Below are positions 16,842 to 25,349 of a stretch of DNA of 53,514 bases, piece after piece. The notes under the pieces were generated by a model, which was not told the origin of the DNA, made no database searches, and saw only the letters and a program-made list of their open reading frames with translations. Made by a program: the position numbers and the translations under genes. The stretch lies in NCBI GenBank assembly GCA_028277795.1, contig JANQFP010000055.1:1-53514 (forward strand), written 5' to 3'. The stretch's first letter is position 1, and the number at the start of each line of letters is the position of its first letter. Source of the DNA: Rhodospirillales bacterium. GTDB lineage: Bacteria > Pseudomonadota > Alphaproteobacteria > Rhodospirillales > JANQFP01.

Positions 16842-18098
16842 TCAGTTGAAGTCGGTAATCGACCGCGGTGCACGTGCGAGCGTGACTTTGCCGTTCCGGC
16901 GGATCAGTTCCGCCGGCGTCGGGTGACCCAGAAAAAGGAACGGGCTGGCAGTAAATCCGTAACTGCCCGACTTGCCGAAACCGATGAGATCGCCGAGCTC
17001 GGGCGCGGAAACGTCAACATTGACGCCCATGAGATCCGTCAGGTTGCAGGACGGTCCGGCGATGTTGCACTTGATCGACGGTGCGTCCGGTCGCGTCAGG
17101 TTGCGGAGAACGTAATTGGTGCGCAGACCTGTGCCGAACGTCCCTGCCGCCATCAGGTGATGGTTGAGGCCGCCGTCAACCATGAAGAAGCTCTTGCCGT
17201 GCGATGTCTTCTCGCTAATGACGCGCGTGACATAAACGCCGGCGTCCGCTGCGAGATAGCGGCCGAGCTCGCAGGCAACTTGGCGCCGGCCCCCGTCGGT
17301 GACCCGGCGCAGCACTGGATCCAGTGCCGTCCCCAGCGCCTCGACATCGAGTTCCTTCTCCGGATCGCCGTGCGAGATGCCGAATCCGCCGCCCAGATTG
17401 ATGAACCGGCAGGGGTGGCCGGTGGACGCCTCGACCTCCAGGGCGATGCGCAATGTGTCGTTGACGCAATCCGCCATTCCTGTGAAGTCGAAGCACTGAC
17501 TGCCGGCGTAGACGTGAATGCCGCGAAAATCCAAGGTGTCCGAGTTCTCGCCGACAAGGCCCATGATCTCGCCGATCTCTCCCTCGTCGACGCCGAACTG
17601 GATGGGCCGACCGCCCATCTTCATGCCGAATGCCTTGACGCCCTGATTGGGGTTGACGCGAACGGTGATACCGGCCTTGACGCCGAGCGTCCGCGCGTGC
17701 CCGACAATTTGATGCAGCTCCCGGATCGATTCCACGCTGATGGCGCCGACCCGCTTCTCGACCGCCGCACGCAGCTCTTCGCTTGTCTTCGCCGGGCCTG
17801 CAAAACTGATCGCGTCGGTGTCGTAACCAGCAAGACAGGCTTGCTCGAGTTCGCCGGCCGACGAGATATCGAGTCCGTCCGCCACATCGCGGATCGCGCG
17901 AAGGAGTTCCAGGTTCGGGTTTGCCTTGACCGCGAAATACACATTTGCGAGCCCGTGAAACGCGGCACGCACGCGGGCGATGCGCCGGGAAAGCACGTCC
18001 GCATCGTAAAGATAGAACGGCGTACCGAACCGATCTGCCAGATCCGCGACCTCGGCCGATGACAGATCCGTCAGCAGGTCGCCGGACATGGTCAGCAT
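16842..18098 (-). CDS. PLP-dependent amino-acid decarboxylase (DapDC/OrnDC fold III), mutase-linked
   Basis: 418 aa from the ATG at 18098, which has GGAGG 9 bases upstream. The PLP lysine is K58 in YFAVKANPN. The phosphate-binding NLGGGFGI, the CELGRYL segment and a late GPSC with a following Asp keep the active-site pattern of fold-III decarboxylases such as diaminopimelate decarboxylase and the XrtA-associated TIGR03099 family. In this operon the likely substrate is a beta-branched acidic amino acid, perhaps 3-methylaspartate held on an ACP (inference, by analogy with VinO). It ends a run that starts with an ACP and a ligase and includes the glutamate mutase. A paralogue lies at 26942-28180. 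Confidence 0.85.
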   Translation of the reverse strand: MLTMSGDLLTDLSSAEVADLADRFGTPFYLYDADVLSRRIARVRAAFHGLANVYFAVKANPNLELLRAIRDVADGLDISSAGELEQACLAGYDTDAISFAGPAKTSEELRAAVEKRVGAISVESIRELHQIVGHARTLGVKAGITVRVNPNQGVKAFGMKMGGRPIQFGVDEGEIGEIMGLVGENSDTLDFRGIHVYAGSQCFDFTGMADCVNDTLRIALEVEASTGHPCRFINLGGGFGISHGDPEKELDVEALGTALDPVLRRVTDGGRRQVACELGRYLAADAGVYVTRVISEKTSHGKSFFMVDGGLNHHLMAAGTFGTGLRTNYVLRNLTRPDAPSIKCNIAGPSCNLTDLMGVNVDVSAPELGDLIGFGKSGSYGFTASPFLFLGHPTPAELIRRNGKVTLARAPRSITDFN

Positions 18099-18189
18099 TG
18101 GGGCGTTCCTCCCGCGAGTGCTTTGGCCCGGTTGGGCGGCGACCGTCTTTCGACCGTCTGGTTCGTCGTCAAACGCACAGATCCAGTAA

Positions 18190-19449
18190 TCATGACATGC
18201 CTTCCGTCCAAATCCGGTAGCTTCGGTCAATCAGGGTCGGCGGCGGCTGCGTCCTCCGATCCGGCAACACCAGTGCTGTGACACGGGATACGACCTGTTC
18301 ATCAAGAAGCTGCGCCGCGCCCCCGGTCAGCACGATCTGCGCGACGCGACCGAAATCCGCGGTGGCGAGTCCGGCCCCACGTCCGTGCGCGAACCGGTCC
18401 AAGGCGAGGAAGAGGCAGGCGTAGGCAAGCAGGTCCGGGGGGGGATCATATTCACCTTCGCGCAGCAGTCGGTAGACCTCCCGGACGTCGTCGTCAACCA
18501 CCCGCGACAAGAACTCGTAGAGCCTCGGATGGGTGCGCAGCTGCAACAACGCCGTGTCCAGCGACGCCGAGATGCCGAGATCGGTGAACACGTAACGGGC
18601 GACCGAGAGCCCCGCCGGCGGGCGCACCACGCTCTCGTCTCGGACAACCTCGACCGTGTAGTGGACGTCAGTTGTCGCGCCGCCGATATCAAGAAGCAGA
18701 CAGGGCGTGATGACCATCAGCGCGGACCGGTTCGACACCGCGCGGTAGAACCCCTGGCTGACGATTTCCGGCGTCGCTCTGATCGGTCCGGACACTCGAC
18801 CGGCCAACTCGCTGACCCCCTCCTTGTACACGAGATCGTCGAGATAGGCGCGCCTGAGTGCGTTCGCGACCGTATCCCTGGGGCCGCGCAGACTATCGGC
18901 GATCGGATTGTCGACAACGACCGCGTTCTGGAATCGGCGCAGGAATGCCTGTGAGAGATGTCCATTGCCGGCGTAGATGAGCGACCCGAAACGATGGGCA
19001 CTGGGATCGAAGCGGGCCAGCCGCGTTTCAAGTGGCGCGGCGTCCGGGCAGTCTATTCCGCCGCCAACCAGCAGGATGTCGACCGGCGCGAAGGCGTTGT
19101 CGACTTCATCGAGGTCACGCACGAAGATCGGGTTGGCACCGGCCGAAAGGACCTGGTTGCGCATCACGGCGCCGCTGAAGCCCTTGGTAAGGCAGATGAT
19201 TCCGACCCTCAGGCCACCATTGGCCGACGAGCATGCGACGACCTCCATGTTCGGCTTGTAGGTCTCCAGGATCGTCTCCACCTGGGCTTTGATCCCGATC
19301 TCATAGTCACGCGGACACAGGTCCTGATTGAGCAGTGCGCCATCGCCGTCGAGCTCCGCGACCTTGATCACCGTGGAGCCGATATCGATAGCGACGCGCG
19401 CCGGTGGAGAGTCCGTCTCCCGTGCTCGGGTAGGCGACATCGATGTCAC
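18190..19449 (-). CDS. mutL: Glutamate mutase-associated MutL (reactivating ATPase)
   Basis: 419 aa. ASKHA-fold ATPase motifs are DIGSTVIKVAE at about residues 21-31 (phosphate 1) and LLDIGGATTDVHY (phosphate 2), with a glycine-rich adenosine site late (LTGGAAQLL). This is the MutL protein of the B12 glutamate mutase group, not the DNA-repair MutL. It is thought to act as a chaperone that reactivates the mutase by exchanging damaged cobalamin. It overlaps the end of the E subunit by 4 bp (ATGA), so translation is coupled. The order S-E-L seen here differs from the S-L-E order I know from clostridia. Confidence 0.9.
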   Translation of the reverse strand: MTSMSPTRARETDSPPARVAIDIGSTVIKVAELDGDGALLNQDLCPRDYEIGIKAQVETILETYKPNMEVVACSSANGGLRVGIICLTKGFSGAVMRNQVLSAGANPIFVRDLDEVDNAFAPVDILLVGGGIDCPDAAPLETRLARFDPSAHRFGSLIYAGNGHLSQAFLRRFQNAVVVDNPIADSLRGPRDTVANALRRAYLDDLVYKEGVSELAGRVSGPIRATPEIVSQGFYRAVSNRSALMVITPCLLLDIGGATTDVHYTVEVVRDESVVRPPAGLSVARYVFTDLGISASLDTALLQLRTHPRLYEFLSRVVDDDVREVYRLLREGEYDPPPDLLAYACLFLALDRFAHGRGAGLATADFGRVAQIVLTGGAAQLLDEQVVSRVTALVLPDRRTQPPPTLIDRSYRIWTEGMS

Positions 19450-20858
19450 GCCATGATTCCGATGTCGTGCAACAGACGCCGAAACGACGGATCGGCGCCA
19501 TCGAGGTCCTCACGCAAAGCAAGGAGTCCATGTTCGCGCTTGAGGTCACCTTCGGAGATCGGGACGTGGCCAGGGTCCTTGATCCGAATCGAGCCGTTGG
19601 CATCACGCATCGAGACGAGACGGTTGGCGTTGTCGGCGTGGGGGGAGTACGGCACATCGATGAGGCCCGTTTGAAAAGCTCGGTGAACGCTCTCCCAGAA
19701 GACGTCTCCCGGCAGATCAAAGATCGCTTCGAGGATGCCCACCGTCTCGGACTCGATCAGGTCGATCTCCGCTTCGATGGACGTGGACGTCACCGGCTCC
19801 ACCCAGCGGAACCGGTCAAATACGTAGCGGACGCTCTCGACCGCATCGGCGTTGACTTCCGGGTCGGGGACACCGAGCGCCTCGTCGACTGTCTTGACGA
19901 CGATCTTGTCGGCGCCGATCACGCAGGCGTTCTGAGCCGCGCACGCGATCAATGCCGCCGCTTTCGACCGCTCGGTCGGGAACTGCCCCATCCATTGGTG
20001 AAAGACGAGATAGCTCCGCACGTGGCCGAAGTCGAACCGGTCGAGATATCGACGGATCAGCGTCCTGAGGACACGGGCGGTGGCGATGTCCTGGATCGTC
20101 GAACCGGTTTGTCCAAAGCTCGCGGCGAATGAAAGCACGCCCTGTTCAGCGGCGAGCAGAGCTTCGACGACCTGCACGGCCAATGCGATGGCGGGCGGTA
20201 CCATCGTCGCCGTCAGGGGTCCAAAACTCTCGCGGTGGATCGGCGCTTCGTCCGTCGAGTGAACGGCACAGATCCGATCGACGTATTGCCAGTAGAGGAG
20301 ACACCGATCGAGCGGAAATCCCTCCGAGTACGGAATGCAATAGCAGAGACCACCCCCCTCGATCTCCGCTATACCCGACGCCAGGGCCACCTCGACGAGC
20401 AGGCGCGCATCCGGAGTCCCATGACGCAGACTGACCGGCTTGTTGAGGTCGCGGTAAAGCTCGCGGGTGAGCTCCCAGCCATGCACGACAAGGGGATAGC
20501 CGTTCAAGAAACTGCTTTGTTTCTCCTCGCTGCGCTCAAGCAACTCGGCAGCGATGTCGTATTGATTCTGTCGCGTGTAGCTGTCGATCGTCAGCGGAAT
20601 GAAATCCGCTCCCGCAGAGTCCAGCACTTGGTTCAAGGCCTGCTGAGCCGCGAACAGGGGGACCCCACCTCGCGGCTGAGTGTAGGGCGCTCGCCCGCGA
20701 TCGGCGTAAGCGACGGCCGGAAAGCGTCGCGGCGGCACCGAACTCAGCGAATCACGCGCGGTTTCGAGTGTCAGGCCTTGAGCCCAGGGCTGCGACAGTA
20801 CCTGAGCCCTGTATTTGTCGATCGCGTCGATACGCGCGCTAACGTTTGGCCTTGCCAT
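19446..20858 (-). CDS. glmE: Glutamate (methylaspartate) mutase, epsilon subunit
   Basis: 470 aa from the ATG at 20858; the first in-frame start upstream lies deep within the S subunit gene. Length and content match the TIM-barrel E subunit: GGVPLFAAQQALNQVLDSAG, IPLTIDSYTRQNQYD, GYPLVVHGWE, SLRHGTPDARLL and a catalytic-core FAASFGQTGSTIQDIATARV. It binds glutamate and, with the S subunit and adenosylcobalamin, rearranges L-glutamate to (2S,3S)-3-methylaspartate. It overlaps the S subunit by 20 bp and MutL by 4 bp. The product has no other use visible in this window than the ligase and decarboxylase of the same operon. Confidence 0.93.
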   Translation of the reverse strand: MARPNVSARIDAIDKYRAQVLSQPWAQGLTLETARDSLSSVPPRRFPAVAYADRGRAPYTQPRGGVPLFAAQQALNQVLDSAGADFIPLTIDSYTRQNQYDIAAELLERSEEKQSSFLNGYPLVVHGWELTRELYRDLNKPVSLRHGTPDARLLVEVALASGIAEIEGGGLCYCIPYSEGFPLDRCLLYWQYVDRICAVHSTDEAPIHRESFGPLTATMVPPAIALAVQVVEALLAAEQGVLSFAASFGQTGSTIQDIATARVLRTLIRRYLDRFDFGHVRSYLVFHQWMGQFPTERSKAAALIACAAQNACVIGADKIVVKTVDEALGVPDPEVNADAVESVRYVFDRFRWVEPVTSTSIEAEIDLIESETVGILEAIFDLPGDVFWESVHRAFQTGLIDVPYSPHADNANRLVSMRDANGSIRIKDPGHVPISEGDLKREHGLLALREDLDGADPSFRRLLHDIGIMA

Positions 20859-21264
20859 GTCCCAAATCGTTCCGCAGGTCGGCAATCGCGACCCCGATGT
20901 CCGGCTCCTGGTGATAGACCCGGTCGAAGCCATATTGTTTGAACAACCTCAGGACATCGCCGCGATCTCTCTTCCCGACCACCAGGTTGCCTCCGATGTA
21001 GAGGAGGGTATCGGGGATCCCGAGGTCTATGAAGGGTTTGCGGAAGTCCGAACACCAATACTCGCCCTCGCCGTTGAGCGAAGAGACGAAGACGGCTTGG
21101 GCATTGACCTCGAGCGCCGCCTGGTAAAAGTGCTCGGGGCGATTCCGCGCGCGCAAATTGAATACTCGATAGCCGGACTCCTCGAGCGCAAGTTGGATGA
21201 TCCGGTTGCCTACGACATGGATGTCATCGCCGATGACGCCGAGGACGATCCGCTCCTGAGACAT
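20839..21264 (-). CDS. glmS: Glutamate (methylaspartate) mutase, sigma subunit
   Basis: 141 aa from the ATG at 21264. The cobalamin-binding signature DxHxxG is present as D14-I-H16-V-V-G19; H16 would ligate cobalt base-off. The later SSLNGEG and IGGNLVVGK complete the B12-binding fold. Together with the E subunit it forms the active mutase. A TTG at 21285 would add seven residues but has no better ribosome site. The gene starts 36 bp after the acyl ligase stop, in the same operon. The gene symbol refers to the mutase S component and not to glucosamine synthase. Confidence 0.93.
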   Translation of the reverse strand: MSQERIVLGVIGDDIHVVGNRIIQLALEESGYRVFNLRARNRPEHFYQAALEVNAQAVFVSSLNGEGEYWCSDFRKPFIDLGIPDTLLYIGGNLVVGKRDRGDVLRLFKQYGFDRVYHQEPDIGVAIADLRNDLGHGKAKR

Positions 21265-21299
21265 GGTTGCACTCGCGGGTGTCAATGGGCTGCGACCCG

Positions 21300-22868
21300 T
21301 TAACCCACGGCGTCCGTATCCACGGAAAGCTTGTCAATTGCCGCCGCCTTGACGCTCTTTCGGTCGATCTTGCCTTGATTGCCGGTGATCGGGAAATCGT
21401 CGAAATGGATGAAGTAAGCCGGGACCATGTGACGTGGTATCTTGTCCTTGAGAAACGCGCGGAGCAGACGCTCGCCAAGGGCTTGCCCATTGACGGTCGT
21501 ATAGGCGCAGACGATGTCCTCCCCGATGGTGATATTCGGGGTCCCGAAGGCGACCGCCGCGTTGATCTCCGGGTGGTATAGTATTTCGGTCTCGACCTCC
21601 GTCGGGCTGACCCGGAAGCCCTGGGTCTTGATCATGTCGTCGAGCCGCGAGACGAAGTACAGATAACCCTCCTCATCTCGCGTGACGCTGTCTCCGCTGT
21701 AGACCAGCATCTCGCCCGGGAAATCCGGATGGGTCCGGAACACCCTGGCTGTGCTCTCGGGATCGCACCAGTAGCCTTTCGAGACGCAGCCACCGCGATG
21801 AACCAGTTCGCCGGCCACGTTGGGCGGGCATTCCTTGCCCTCGGCATCGAGCACGAGGATCTGAACATCCGGGATCGCCTTGCCAATCGACGTCGGCCTC
21901 GAAACGAGTTTGTCCGGCTCGAGATAGGTCGATCGAAATGCCTCGGTCAGACCGTACATCGAATAGATCTTCGTCTCAGGAAACGCGGTGCGCATGTTGT
22001 CCAACATCTTCCCTGAGAGCCGCCCGCCGGAGGAGCAGATATAGCGGAGTGAAGAGAAATCGAGGTCGGAGTTGGGCCTGTAGAGACGCGAATCGAACAT
22101 CTGCGTGATCAGGACCGGCATCACCGGCAGCCCGGTAACCGCATCTTCGGCGAGTTGCGTGAACAGGTCGTTCGGCAGCACGAAATCATGCAGGTAGAGC
22201 GTGCAGCCCTTGAGGAGCGTCTGCCATAACTGATTGAGGCCGTAATCAAAGTTGAAAGACAGCGGGGTGCAAATCCGGTCGTCCTCGACGGTCCCGAGAT
22301 ACTGGGAGACGATGTAGGCGCCGTCAGCTAGGTTCCGGTGTGAGATGAGAATGCCTTTGGGGCGCCCTGTGGATCCGGACGAATAGATGATCGCAGCATT
22401 GTCCGACCCGATCCGGTCGAAGCGCATGCGCGGCTGGATATGGCGTCGCATGTAGGCGAGATTCGGGAGATCCTCGTCGATCTCGCCGTGTCCTGTGACC
22501 AACTTGGTCATCGACGCAAATTGGGACACCTCCTTCAGGCGGATGGAATCACAGACCAGAGCCACCATCCCCGAATTCTCGATGATGTGCTGGATGTTAT
22601 GTTCTTTCAGGCGCGGCAGGATCGGCACGACGACGGCATTGGCGAACATGATGCCCAGGATCACGCATGCCTGATCGACCGATTTCTCCATGCAGACACC
22701 AACTCTGTCGCCCGGGCGGATCCCGAGCTCGTAAAGGCTTTCGGCCGTGGCAAGCACGTATTGGTGAAGATCGCCGAAGGTCACGGAGTCCGTTCTGGAG
22801 GCGAGCGCGGTTTTGTCGGGAAGACGATCGGCGACTTCCCACAGAAACCGCGGAACTGATAGGGTCAT
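21300..22868 (-). CDS. AMP-forming acyl/aminoacyl ligase, mutase-linked (XrtA-associated type)
   Basis: 522 aa from the ATG at 22868, with a strong gaggag ribosome site 6-7 bases upstream. ANL-superfamily motifs: the P-loop YSSGSTGRPKG, MYGLTEAFRSTYLEP (A5), YSGDSVTRDEEGYLYFVSR (A7), DDMIKTQGFRVSPTEVE (A8) and the catalytic lysine in GNQGKIDRKS (A10). It would adenylate a carboxylic or amino acid and transfer it to an ACP or CoA. Strong resemblance to the ligase at 25350-26945 (shared GLTEAFRSTYL and SIGKAIP) makes it a TIGR03098-type paralogue. Its place just before the mutase genes and after an ACP suggests that it loads 3-methylaspartate, like VinN (inference). Confidence 0.88.
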   Translation of the reverse strand: MTLSVPRFLWEVADRLPDKTALASRTDSVTFGDLHQYVLATAESLYELGIRPGDRVGVCMEKSVDQACVILGIMFANAVVVPILPRLKEHNIQHIIENSGMVALVCDSIRLKEVSQFASMTKLVTGHGEIDEDLPNLAYMRRHIQPRMRFDRIGSDNAAIIYSSGSTGRPKGILISHRNLADGAYIVSQYLGTVEDDRICTPLSFNFDYGLNQLWQTLLKGCTLYLHDFVLPNDLFTQLAEDAVTGLPVMPVLITQMFDSRLYRPNSDLDFSSLRYICSSGGRLSGKMLDNMRTAFPETKIYSMYGLTEAFRSTYLEPDKLVSRPTSIGKAIPDVQILVLDAEGKECPPNVAGELVHRGGCVSKGYWCDPESTARVFRTHPDFPGEMLVYSGDSVTRDEEGYLYFVSRLDDMIKTQGFRVSPTEVETEILYHPEINAAVAFGTPNITIGEDIVCAYTTVNGQALGERLLRAFLKDKIPRHMVPAYFIHFDDFPITGNQGKIDRKSVKAAAIDKLSVDTDAVG

Positions 22869-23026
22869 GTTGTTCTCCTCGCTCCTACGGATGCGCAGTA
22901 TATTTCTTAAACTAAAGCGGCCTCGAAAACCAGTTCGGGCGGTCCAGGGAAGCACGCGCGGCATTGGCGCGATCCAGGCGCTGGTCAGGTCCCAACTCGC
23001 CCCAGCGCGTCGAGCGCACGATGGAT

Positions 23027-23671
23027 CTATTCGTTGCTTGAATCGGCTCCTGGTTCGGCGCGTGCGGCTTCGAACCATTCGATGACCGCCGGCCATCGGA
23101 GCACCGCGTCTGCATAGCTTCGGCAGACGGAATCCAACTCCACATCGTATGTGAGGAAGCGGCTGACCACTGGCGCAAAGGCCGCATCGGCCGCCGACCA
23201 TGCGCCGAACAGGTAGGGGCCTTCGTGCTCATGGCGCTCACGGAACTGTCGCCACAGGGTTTGGATCCGCTTGATATCAGCGCCGACATCACCCGTGCGT
23301 TCCAGCTTGGATGCACGCACGTCCATCGGCATGTACGTGCGCAGGGCGTCGAACCCGGAATGCATCTCGGCGCAGGCCGAACGCGCCAGCGCGCGGGCGG
23401 CCCTATCGCGCGGCCAGAGTCCCGCCTCGGGGAAGATCTCGGCGAGGTATTCGGTAATCGCGAGGGAGTCCCAGATCGCGAGGTCACCATGCATCAACAC
23501 CGGGACCTTGCGTGTGGGCGAGCGCTGCGCGAGCGCGAATTGGCCGGGCAGGGTGCCCAAAGGAATCACCTCTTCGTCGAACACCGCGCCGGTCTGACGC
23601 AAAGCAAGCCAGGCGCGGACGGACCACGACGAATGGTTCTTGCTGCCAATCAACAGGAGGAGGTCTGCCAT
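23027..23671 (-). CDS. Glutathione S-transferase family protein
   Basis: 214 aa. The N-terminal thioredoxin-like domain has SKNHSSWSVRAWLALRQTG (candidate catalytic Ser near 14-15), then KVPVLMHGDLAIWDSLAITEYLAE, the glutathione-binding VP and DS pair. The C-terminal helical domain follows (AACEMHSGFDALR-like segment). It resembles zeta/maleylacetoacetate-isomerase-like soluble GSTs. It sits between an ACP and the ligase with gaps of 34 and 158 bp, in the same direction, so it is likely part of the operon. A detoxifying or thiol-transfer role in the pathway is possible; nothing in the sequence decides. Confidence 0.85.
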   Translation of the reverse strand: MADLLLLIGSKNHSSWSVRAWLALRQTGAVFDEEVIPLGTLPGQFALAQRSPTRKVPVLMHGDLAIWDSLAITEYLAEIFPEAGLWPRDRAARALARSACAEMHSGFDALRTYMPMDVRASKLERTGDVGADIKRIQTLWRQFRERHEHEGPYLFGAWSAADAAFAPVVSRFLTYDVELDSVCRSYADAVLRWPAVIEWFEAARAEPGADSSNE

Positions 23672-23705
23672 CCGGCTTCAATCAACCCGGCTGGATCGGT
23701 TGTCG

Positions 23706-23945
23706 TTAGGCCTTCCGACGCTGGATAAGGTCGACCATGGCCGACAGACTCGTGAAGTTCGGGCGGGAAATATCCTCGTCCTCCAACTCGATCCCGAACT
23801 CCTGCTGAATGAACAAAGCGATCTCTACGATATTGAATGAATCCAAGACACCTGTGGACAAGAGGTCTTGTTCGGCCTCGATCGCATCCGAGTGGACCAT
23901 GTTTTCTTTGATGAAATCGCGCAAGACATCAATCTCACTCAACAA
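23706..23945 (-). CDS. Acyl carrier protein (mutase-linked operon)
   Basis: 79 aa. The attachment site is D35-S36 in TGVLDSFNIVEIALFIQ, followed by the acidic helix EFGIELEDEDISRPNF. It would be phosphopantetheinylated on S36 and carry the amino acid activated by the ligase three genes downstream. It is closer in style to D-alanyl or XrtA carrier proteins than to fatty-acid ACPs (the attachment motif is LDSF, not ADSL). The preceding gene on the strand is a GNAT-like protein with a 65-bp gap. Confidence 0.88.
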   Translation of the reverse strand: MLSEIDVLRDFIKENMVHSDAIEAEQDLLSTGVLDSFNIVEIALFIQQEFGIELEDEDISRPNFTSLSAMVDLIQRRKA

Positions 23946-24010
23946 GGCTGCGTCTCCTCGTGCGTGTTGGGCTGCATCCCACTAACCGGCGGCGCGTGGT
24001 CGGCCGTCGA

Positions 24011-24781
24011 TCAGCCCGATTCGGGCGGTGATACCTCGTCCTTGGCGGTGGCCTGCGGCTTCCTGCTGCCGATCTCCTCCGGGCTCGATCCGATTTTCGG
24101 CTCCGTCCATATATTGATTGTCGGCCTCGAGGAACCAGTGATTGTCACATGAAAAAAAGGAGGAACCGTCGCCAACATGGCCTGAAATCGCGTCGCGCGC
24201 AAAAAGAGGGTGTGGCCGATGCGCACCCATTTGAGATGTTTGTGGGACTTCCGGGAGATCGTATTGAAACGGGTGACCCGGCTGCATGAGAACTCATAGC
24301 CGCGTTCGCGTAGGTAGGCATTAGCTCCGTCCCAAAGACCCACGAAACCGAGTCCCAACCGGTCTTCCGGGAGAACATAGAAATCGAAGTCCCAGACGGC
24401 CCGATTCCCGGGCTGTGGAACGAACAGACAGCGCACTTCGTCCTCTTCATAGGGCCCGAGGCACAGCCACATGTAGGCGACGAGCTGATCCTTGCGGAAC
24501 GCCCCCAGGCAAACCGTCGGCTTCGCAAAACGGTCCGCAAGATCCTCGGGGGTTACAGGCATGAGCGCCAGCGTCGGATCGCCTGGTTTGATCTCGCGGA
24601 TCGAGAAGCCCTTGCTGAGCGCCGGTGTGAGGATGGGCGTATCGGGTATGGGCTGGATCATCAGCTCGTAGAAGAAAAGCTGAACCGGCGACCGAACATA
24701 ATGAAGGACCCGACCGAGTCCATAGAGCAGCCCGGCGACAAAGCCGAACTCCCTGAACGGGCTGAGGATCTTGGCCAACAT
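24011..24781 (-). CDS. GNAT-like acyltransferase, XrtA-locus type
   Basis: 256 aa. The N-terminus has a hydrophobic amphipathic stretch (GFVAGLLYGLGRVLHYVRSP) that could bind the membrane face. The middle (about 75-210) has a GNAT-like core with VCLGAFRKDQLVAYMWL, DFDFYVLPEDRLGLG and ANAYLRERGYEFSCSRVTRFN. The closing C-terminal 25 residues are charged and probably disordered. The acyl acceptor is unknown. As the first gene of the operon that makes an amino-acyl carrier, it is the natural candidate to move the acyl group to a final acceptor (inference). Weak matches to unrelated GNAT proteins would look the same, so the family call is moderate. Confidence 0.6.
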   Translation of the reverse strand: MLAKILSPFREFGFVAGLLYGLGRVLHYVRSPVQLFFYELMIQPIPDTPILTPALSKGFSIREIKPGDPTLALMPVTPEDLADRFAKPTVCLGAFRKDQLVAYMWLCLGPYEEDEVRCLFVPQPGNRAVWDFDFYVLPEDRLGLGFVGLWDGANAYLRERGYEFSCSRVTRFNTISRKSHKHLKWVRIGHTLFLRATRFQAMLATVPPFFHVTITGSSRPTINIWTEPKIGSSPEEIGSRKPQATAKDEVSPPESG

Positions 24782-25349
24782 TCGGTTTAGGTTCGCTCTA
24801 TGAATTGAATGGAGACAAGGACGTCAAAACCAGGCATCGCAATGGTACACGGGGCTGACCGGAACCTATTTGACGCGCTCCTGGTCTGAGCGTGCCTAAA
24901 TCCAACGGTCCCTCTCGGCGTTATTCCTTGGCAGCGCCGCGTGATGCCGCTGCTGGCGACCCACTCTTTGGTGTACTTGCACACCACCCTGCACACCACG
25001 CACCGATATCACCTCGATCTCTGCGCGGGCGTTGAACTTCCTATACTATATGGCTTAGGGGCTGCGACCTTGGGCGTCAACCTATTCCCTGATCTCGATG
25101 GTCCACGGCGCGCACACGGACGGCAACGGTACGGATGGATTGAAGGCAAAATGGTCGTGGCGCATTCAAAACCAACGGTGCCGCTCTCACAGCGTCGGCA
25201 GTTGGGTACATGACCGACTGTAGCTGGCGGTTCAGGTCCCGCGCACGCACGCCCAAGCGTGGTCGCTCGCTCCCCTGTTCACCAGACAGGGACCGAGGTA
25301 TCATCCGCGGCCCTCGTGTGTCGTCGATCGAGAGATTCCGGGCAAGACC
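24782..25349. other. Divergent intergenic region between the two ligase operons
   Basis: 568 bp between the minus-strand GNAT-ACP-mutase operon and the plus-strand ligase-decarboxylase pair. Short open frames at 24787-24999 (minus) and 24941-25213 (plus) have no recognisable content. A direct repeat gcacaccac occurs twice near 24979-24999. No B12-riboswitch core (the GCCACTG box with its stems) is seen on either strand. Promoters for both operons must lie here, but no convincing -35/-10 pair was found. Confidence 0.5.

Noticed and set aside
24787..24999. 70-residue minus-strand frame upstream of the GNAT gene
   Set aside because: No ribosome site, no homologous motif and no membrane segment; short frames of this length are expected by chance here.
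24782..25349. Cobalamin riboswitch expected near B12-dependent genes
   Set aside because: No B12-box core or matching stems were seen on either strand in the divergent region or just before the mutase genes. Glutamate mutase uses B12 but need not be controlled by it.
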